A program made the translations under genes and the position numbers. Of a DNA stretch of 64,000 nt, positions 57,293 to 64,000 are shown piece after piece. The DNA lies in contig NC_012871.2 of the NCBI RefSeq assembly GCF_000003195.3, positions 21,396,658-21,460,657 on the forward strand, in the 5' to 3' direction. The notes below the pieces were generated by a model. It saw only the letters and a program-made list of their open reading frames with translations. It was not told the origin of the DNA and did not search any database. The DNA is from Sorghum bicolor (Eukaryota; Streptophyta; Magnoliopsida; Poales; Poaceae). Within the stretch, counting starts at the first letter, position 1. Every line of letters starts with the position of its first letter.

Positions 57293-60200
57293 ATGGCGAA
57301 GAGCGACTCCAGGAAGAGGGCCGAACTGATGGCCAAGGAGTGGAAGAAGTCTCGTAGCACCACAAAATCTCTTGGTGACCTCGTCGATATGGGGCTTCTG
57401 CACGGCCCGGAGCTCGGCGGCTGGAGGGCACCGGAGGGGGAGAGCTACCCCGACCCTCGCGCCGGTGAGATCGTCGTATTTGAAGATTTCATTAAGAGGG
57501 GTTTTGGTGTTCCTGTTCATCCTTTTCTTCAAGGTCTTCTTTTGTATTATGAGATCGGGATTTGCAATCTGCACCCGAACTCAATTCTCCTCATTTCCAC
57601 CTTTATCCACCTGTGCGAGGCCTATGTTGCCATAGAGCCGCACTTCGATCTTTTTCGGTATCTTTTCTGCTTGAGGAAGAAGGGAGCAGTTGGAGGCTCC
57701 AAGGTTGCAGGTGGAGTATACCTCAACCTTCGTGATGGAATGAAGAATCGCTACCTGCACTGCCCATGGAACACTTCCTTGACCGAATGGTACAGGAAGT
57801 GGTTCTACATCAGGGAGGAACCGGGCAGCTCCACGTTCTGCGACGTGGGATACATTCCTGAGAAGAGGACGAGCTGGACCGACCGCCCGGAGTTCGACGG
57901 TCCAGTGGCGGATCTCATGAAGCTGATCGACTGGTCGCGCCTGGACGGGCTTGGCGTGGTCGGCAACTTCATTTGCCGCCGGGTGATGCCCTGCCAGAAG
58001 AGGGTGCACTCGGCGTACGAGTATGCCAGAAGCGCAGACCCGACCAGGATGCGGTCGGAGATCTTGGAGAAAGCGGAGGTACAACAGCTGTTGAACGAGC
58101 TGTTTAACTTCGCGGATGGGGGCTTCATCCGTGGCAGTGATCGGGTGCAAGCCTTCAAGTTAGGACGACCAGCACCAAAGGTATGTAGCAGATTCTGTTT
58201 TAGCATTCGTATATCGTCTGCAGTTGACTCATCTCTGTTGCTTTTGCAGATCGGCGATGTCGACCGGTGCACAGTGTATGTATCACTGGCACCGGGGATG
58301 GAAAATCCTACGGGAGAGGTCCCGCCAGAGGAGGACGCTGCTCGGTGTACTCATTACACCAGCAGTGAGGAAGACCAAGCCCGCCTCGTCCCGACCTCCG
58401 AGGAGAGGGTAGCGGGGAAAAGGCCATTGCCGGCAGATCCCTTGCCGACACCGGAGCTGCCGGCAGATCTACCGGCGGAGAGCAGCCAAGCACCGAAGCG
58501 TCGTCGGCTCGTGCGGATCGTCGACGACGACGATGACGAGGAGGCTGCGCCGTCGTTGGTCCGACGGCCTCGGAGCCGCCCAGACAATGCGCCGGTCACC
58601 ACTGATCAAGTGGCCAGCGGCGCCGCTGCCCCACAAGCTGTCGAGATGGGGGCACAGGTGCCGACCGGCCGGGCGAGGAGGAGGTTCACCGCGACCCACC
58701 GTCGGTCAGACCTGTAAGTGTTCGACTTACGTATTTTGGACTCCTCTTTGACTTTTTTTTTTGAAATTTAACTTTTGTTCCTGTAGTGCGGCATCGGATG
58801 TCGACCCCGGCCAAACTGCCAGCCAGGGAACGGGCGAGCCTGCCCGCGGTTCTGGGGATGCGGCCCCCCAGACCACAGAGCAGCCAACAGCTGCAGTCGC
58901 GCCTGGGAGCACCGAGGGGCTCCCGAGCGCGGCACCGACTACGACAAGCAGCCCGACCAGGGCTGGAGAGGCTCCCCCAACTGACTCCTCAGAGAAGGGA
59001 AGATCTCCGACCGCCCCTCCTGCCGGGGGGAGTGAAGTCCCCACGCCGTCCCGAGCAGGAGCCTCTTCGGCTGCGGGCTCCCCAGGTCTGGTCCAACGGC
59101 CAGTAATACCTGGGACCACCACCGGGGGTGACGCAGCACAGGAGGAGGAAACCCGGGCGGCCTCCGATGATGAGGTGGAAGAGATTGAGGGTCGTCCCCG
59201 TGATGGCCGCCAACACGTGTATGTGTGGCGCCAACGCGGGGATCACTTTATCGGGCATGAGGAGCTCGCCGAGACCGAAGAGGCCGCCAGGGTGGAGCGC
59301 GCGGCCAAGCGCCTCGTCGACGAAGTCAAGGTAAGCGGCTTTTTGTACTGCTGTACATTCTTTTGCCTTGTCTTGCATGGTCGTTATATGCTTGCTTTGT
59401 AGGGCGCAATGAAAACGGCGAAGTACCGGAAACGGTGCTTTGACCAGATAGAAGGCGTCATGGCCGAGAACAAGGCCCTTGCCGTGGAGGTAGACCGGTT
59501 GCGGTCGGAGGTCGGGGAGAAGGTGGTCGAGATGAGTGCCGAAAAGGAGCGTCGTCTCGACCTCGCTCGTCGTTTGGCCGACCAGTACCGGCTGCAAGAA
59601 GGTTAGTCACACGCTCCAAGCAGCTTCACGTACTTGTATAGTTTGCTTTGCGGACCAGTTTAGGATTCACGCAGACTTGGAGGAGGAGGTGGCGAGCCTC
59701 CGACAAGAGAAGGAGCAGCTCAGCCAACAGCTCGCCGGTGCGCTGGAGTCCGGGCGGCGAGCAGGAGAGGAATTGGGTCGAAAAGACCGGGAGCTATCTG
59801 GGTGCCGCCTTGTTGGTTGCTGCCTGCCCCTTTGTTATGCCGAAAATAACGCTTCGTTTCGTTTGCAGTGCTCAAGGTGAACGCCAAAAAGCACCTGGAT
59901 GATCTGATCAAGGACCGGGACTCCTGGAAGGTCAACTGTTGCAGGATCTGGAAAGGAGTGTCCCCGGTCCTAGACCTGATCAGTCCCGAGCTCCCGGAGA
60001 GCCAGCCCCGCGCGCCGCAGTTGACCCCGGTCGAGAAGGCGCAACGGGCGTGGGACTGGCTCCAGCAGTTTGTGAAGGACGCCGGGGAGTTTGCCGGCGC
60101 GCACGTCCTCAGCATGGTGCGCGCCCACTACCCCCTGGTCGACTTGAGCAGGCTGGAGAAGGGGTACCCGAAGGAAGTCGGCCCGCAGGACGCGGACGAG

Positions 60201-60443
60201 CTTCGGGGTAGTCTGCTGGACTTGTCGTCGACAGTGATCGGCGACATCAATCTGTGCGGAACGGCCACTCCTCCAGACCAGCCGAGTTCAGATAGGTCGG
60301 CCAGGGAGTTGTCGGGCGCGTCCGTTGCGGGAGATGGGCGGTCGACGCCTGCGGTCTCGACCAGCCAGGCGCCGGTGGCCCCGACCCCTTCGTCCGGGCA
60401 GCAGGGCCAGGCGGGTGATCAGCCCGAGCAGCTAGGCCAATAA
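57293..60443 (+). CDS. antisense accessory gene of element 2 (Transposase_28-like N-terminus, coiled-coil middle)
   Basis: Inferred exons: 57,293-58,180; 58,250-58,713; 58,787-59,330; 59,403-59,601; 59,675 to about 59,800; 59,869-60,443 (TAA). Introns are 65-75 bases with GT-AG ends. The N-terminal ~290 residues match the putative gypsy-type transposon family (Transposase_28): FEDFIKRGFGVPVHPFLQG, YYEIGICNLHPNSI, FICRRVMPCQKR. A Pro/Ser-rich acidic middle, coiled-coil exons and a C-terminal segment with AWDWLQQFVKDAGEF follow. The gene runs opposite to the retrotransposon and ends 277 bases from the pol stop, with AATAAA at 60,512. Function is unknown; known Tat elements carry such genes. The ATG is chosen as the start of the conserved block and follows the TATA box. 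No stop was found in the inferred model. Confidence 0.7.
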
Positions 60444-60720
60444 AGTAGTCTGTAGGAATAGACTAGTGTCTGCCCGTCAGGGTATTTATTGTAAACTTTG
60501 TATGTAAAGTTTGTAATAAAGTTTACTTTTTGTCATGACTGTTGTTTTGAGCGCTGTAAGAATATCTGAGTGACGTGTCACCGTATTTGTCTTGGTTGTC
60601 GCTAAGAGCATCCATTGCAGGAGTTTTGCCGAGTGCTGTGTGTGACAAGGTATAGGCAAAAAATAGAGAATTTCATTATCAAAAATTATAAGATACTTAC
60701 AAAAGAAAGTCATTAAAACT
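60444..60720. terminator. spacer with 3' end signals between convergent genes of element 2
   Basis: Only 277 bases separate two facing reading frames. Plus-strand AATAAA at 60,512-60,517 suits polyadenylation of the accessory transcript. The rest is AT-rich and non-coding. Confidence 0.5.
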
Positions 60721-63700
60721 TTATGGATAGAAACGTCGCAGTTTGTCGATGTGCCAAGAGTTAGGCACTCGTGTTCCGTCTGGGTATGCCAATCTGTAGG
60801 ACGTAGGTCGTGTGACCTCGGTCATCACGAAGGGTCCTTCCCAGGGAGTGGATAGCTTGTGCATTCCCTCCTGGCTTGTTTTCCATCGAAGCACCAGATC
60901 GCCGACCACGAAGGAACGGTCCTTGACGTTCCTGTTGTAGTATCGCCTGACTGCCGCGAGATATTTTGCTGTTCGGAGACATGAAACTAAACGCTTTTCC
61001 TCCATGCAATTGATTTCGAGTTCTCTGGCGTTGTCGGCGGTCGCCTGGTCGAAGTGCTCGATTCTAGGAGATCCAAAGTGTATGTCAGACGGCAGGACCG
61101 CCTCTGCACCGTACACCATGAAGTAGGGAGACACCCCTGTGTTTCGACTGGTCTGGGTTCGGAGGCCCCAGACCACTGCCGGCAATTCTTTCATCCATCG
61201 ACCGGGTGCTCTGTCGTTTTCGGTGTACAGCCTTTTCTTTAGGGCGTCAACGATCATTCCGTTAGCACGTTCGACTTGACCGTTGGCACGTGGATGTGCC
61301 ACTGACACATATTTTATGACTATGCCTCTGTCATCGCAGAAATCCCAAAAAGTGGTGCCAGTAAACTGAGTGCCCAGGTCGGTGATTATGCTGTTCGGGA
61401 TGCCGAATCTGTGTATGATTTGATTGAGGAACTCCACAGCCTTCTCGGAGGTTGCCTTGACCAGGGGCATGTATTCAATCCACTTGGAGAACTTGTCGAT
61501 TAACACGAAGACAAACTTGAAATTGCCCGGGGCTGGTTTAAATGGTCCGATCATGTCAAGCCCCCAGCAAGCAAAGGGCCAAGACGACGGGATGGTTTGA
61601 ATTTCATGGGCAGGTACGTGGGTCCTCTTAGCGAAAAACTGACATCCTTCGCAATGCCGAACCAGTTTTTCTGCGTCGCCGACCGCGGTTGGCCAATAAA
61701 AACCTGCTCGGAAAGCCTTTCCGACCAGCGTTCTAGATGCGGCGTGATTGCCGCAGGATCCAGCGTGTATGTCCTCCAAGAGCTTGATACCATCATCTTG
61801 GGGTATGCACTTGAGCAGTACTTCGGAGCTTGCGTTTTTCCGCATGAGTTTTCCGTCGACCAGGATGTAGTTCTTTGATCGTCGGATGAGGCGCTCGTTC
61901 TCTGTTTTGTCCTGAAAGCCTGTCCCGTCTGATATGTATTTGATGAACGGGGTACGCCAGTCACGTCCACCGGTTGTCGGAGTGGCGTCATCTATGACCA
62001 TTGCCTCGGTGGGTTGCTTGTCGACCAGGGGGGAGCTTACGCTCGGCTCATGGATGTCCTGGACGAAAATACCCCACGGGATTTGGGCCCGAGATGAGCC
62101 TAACTTTGACAACGCATCTGCTGCTTGGTTCTTATCCCGGACCACGTGGATGTACTCTATGCCATAGAAGTTAGTTTCCCATTTGCGAATTTCTTTGCAA
62201 TAGAGATCCATCTTCTCGTGGGTTGCGTCCCACTCCTTGTTGAGCTGGTTGATGACCAAAGCGGAGTCGCCGTAGACATAGAGGCGCTTGACCCCCAGTT
62301 CAACGGCTAGTCGTATGCCATGCAAGCATGCTTCGTATTCGGCGACGTTGTTTGACGCCGGAAAAAGGATCCGAAGGACGTAACGGAGTTTGTCCTTGTT
62401 GGGTGATACGAACAATATCCCAGCGCCTGCACCGTTGATGTTCAAGGACCCGTCGAAGAACATTGACCAGTGGTCTGAGACATCGGGAACGGAAGGCTCG
62501 TTGAGATCCGTCCATTCGGCAATGAAATCGACCAGGGCTTGAGACTTGACAGTGGTGCGACTCTGGAACTCCAGGGAAAATGGACATAATTCCATTGCCC
62601 ATTTCACGATTCTGCCATTGGCGTCTTTATTGCGCAGGATGTCCCCGAGAGGAAAGCTGGTTGTCACCAGGACTCGATGGCCGTCGAAGTAGTGCTTCAG
62701 CTTTCTTGACGTTATCAGGATGGCGTATATAAGCTTCTGTATTTGTGGGTACCTGGCCTTGGACTCGTTTAAGACTTCGCTTATGAAGTAAACGGGTCTC
62801 TGGACCTTGAAGACGTGACCTGGTTCATCTCGCTCGACCACTATTGCCGTGGAAACAACCCTGTCGGTTGCAGCAATATAAAGGAGTAGGTCTTCATTGG
62901 GCTGAGGCGCTGTGAGGACAGGTGGTGAAGTGAGGAAGGTCTTAAGCTGAGTGAACGCAGCGTCGGCTTCCTCTGTCCAAGAAAATTTTTCTGACGCTTT
63001 CAATAGTTTGAAGAAAGGGAGGCCTTTTTCTCCCAGCCTTGAGATGAAACGACTGAGGGCGGCCATGCATCCGGTTAGCTTCTGAATATCCTTGACGTTT
63101 TTCGGTGGTCGCATGTCGAGTACGGCTTTGACTTTTGAAGGGTTTGGTCGTATGCCGTCGCGACTGACGACGTTGCCGAGCAGTAGACCGGAAGGAACAC
63201 CGAAAATGCATTTCTTGGGGTTGAGCTTCCACTTGTACCTATTGAGTGCCTTGAAGGTTCGGTCTAAGTTGTCGATTAGGGTGCTCGCGTCCCTTGTTTT
63301 TACGACCACGTCGTCCACATAGGCCTCGACGAGGTCATCGCGAATCTCGTCGTGGAGGCATTGCTGGATGGCCCTTTGATAAGTGGCCCCGGCGTTTTTA
63401 AGTCCGAAAGACATGGTAGTGTAGCAGTATGCGCCGAAGGGTGTGATGAAGGATGTTTTGATCTGATCTTCTTCCTTTAGCGAGATCTGGTGATAACCAG
63501 AGTAGCAATCTAGAAAGGAGAGGAGTTCGCATCCGGCCGTTGAGTCGACCACCTCGTCGATGCGAGGAAGACCAAAAGGATCTTTAGGACAGTGTTTGTT
63601 GAGATCGGTGTAATCAACGCACATTCTCCATTCATTATTCTTTTTGCGTACAAGAACCGGATTGGCGAGCCAATCGGGGTGATACACTTCTTTTATGAAT

Positions 63701-64000
63701 CCGGCTGCTAGAAGCCGTGTTATTTCTGTCCTAATAGCCTCCTTTTTGTCACGAGCGAACCGTCGCAGTTTTTGCTTGATTGGTCTTGCGGTCTTCGAGA
63801 CATTTAAGGAGTGCTCGATCAGGTTTCGTGGGACACCAGGCATGTCTGCGGGTTTCCATGCGAAAACGCTCACGTTGTCCCTTAGAAACCTGACGAGCGC
63901 ATCTTCCTATTTTGGATCCAGGTTAGCCCCGATGAGGGCTGTCTTCTCGGGGTTGCCTTCGACCAGCTGCACTTCTTTGTACTCCTTGGATTTCGAGTTC
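60721..64000 (-). CDS. element 2 pol: RT, RNase H, integrase (open), with a TAG before RT
   Basis: An open frame of 1,062 codons runs from the TAG at 63,907-63,909 to the stop at 60,721. The first Met-like codon is GTG, so this is part of a polyprotein, not a free-standing start. [28 protein letters not shown] (about 63,320). RNase [34 protein letters not shown]. Integrase: HAGSCGNHA and CEGCQFF zinc finger, [27 protein letters not shown], then [11 protein letters not shown]. All catalytic acids are present. Right of the TAG the protease-RT linker continues to the window end. It copies RNA into DNA and integrates it. It looks potentially active apart from the TAG. Confidence 0.92.
63907..63909 (-). 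other. in-frame TAG between protease linker and RT of element 2
   Basis: Minus strand reads GATCCAAAATAGGAAGATG (DPK-stop-ED). Element 1 has the same arrangement, CCCAAATAGGAAGCC, at 6,767-6,769. Relatives as I know them carry Gln here. Confidence 0.8.

Larger units (their letters stand above)
55665..64000 (-). mobile_element. Ty3/Gypsy Tat-lineage retrotransposon (element 2), right part outside window
   Basis: The minus-strand element starts with its 3' LTR at 55,665 (TGTCGACGAAAGC). A plus-strand, antisense accessory gene (57,293-60,443) and minus-strand pol (60,721 onward) follow. The last five bases before it (CATAG, 55,660-55,664) would be the target duplication. Pol is open throughout apart from one TAG at 63,907-63,909. 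It is therefore younger than element 1. Gag, PBS and 5' LTR lie beyond 64,000. Confidence 0.85.

Noticed and set aside
57293..60443. Host gene interpretation of the Transposase_28-like gene
   Set aside because: It lies between an LTR and pol in the place and orientation known for Tat elements, and element 1 has the same layout.
60721..64000. Integrated pararetrovirus as origin of the RT-RNase H
   Set aside because: An integrase follows RNase H, and LTR plus Tat-type accessory gene are present; no movement-protein region. This is a Gypsy retrotransposon.

Overview
The window looks like repeat-rich chromosomal DNA from a grass, probably a panicoid. That placement is an inference from the element families and the plant-only gene families, not from a species marker. 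There are no bacterial-type operons, rRNA or recognisable tRNA genes. Only two convincing host genes are present, in one island at 32.8-39.0 kb: a five-exon SOSEKI (DUF966) gene on + and an intron-less O-fucosyltransferase-like gene on -. They are convergent. Nearly everything else is nested transposable elements.

Layout. 1-10,951: the right part of a Ty3/Gypsy Tat-lineage element on the minus strand (5' LTR 9,890-10,951, PBS, broken gag-pol). A spliced coiled-coil gene runs antisense to pol near its 3' end. 10,957-21,102: a large CACTA (En/Spm) element on + with a decayed TNP2 transposase and a second, better preserved gene joining a Transposase_24-like domain, a proline-rich linker and a Ulp1-type cysteine protease. 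Its right end is a CACTA terminus; its left end is not seen. 21.1-30.7 kb: a mosaic of two further CACTA right ends, a SIRE-like LTR, a TNP2 relic, and an Athila-like gag relic with PBS and LTR. 30.7-40.2 kb: the gene island, with a Stowaway-like MITE and a Harbinger-like MITE. 40,228-49,708: a minus-strand Ty1/Copia element with a perfect TGCAC target duplication; a solo SIRE-like LTR sits inside its right LTR. 50.2-55.7 kb: an Athila-like LTR, PBS and gag relic; a short LTR element with two ~540-bp direct repeats; and the start of another LTR. 55,665-64,000: a second Tat-lineage element on minus, inserted into that LTR. Its pol is open for over 1,050 codons, and it again carries an antisense, TATA-preceded, spliced gene (Transposase_28-like).

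The main observation is that two distinct Tat-type elements share one unusual architecture. Pol runs one way, and a multi-exon accessory gene of unknown role converges on it from the 3' LTR side. Both also have a TAG stop at the same place between protease and reverse transcriptase. In the second element that stop is the only interruption visible in the pol present. Many other nonsense codons in the older elements look like C-to-T changes, as expected for methylated, silenced repeats.
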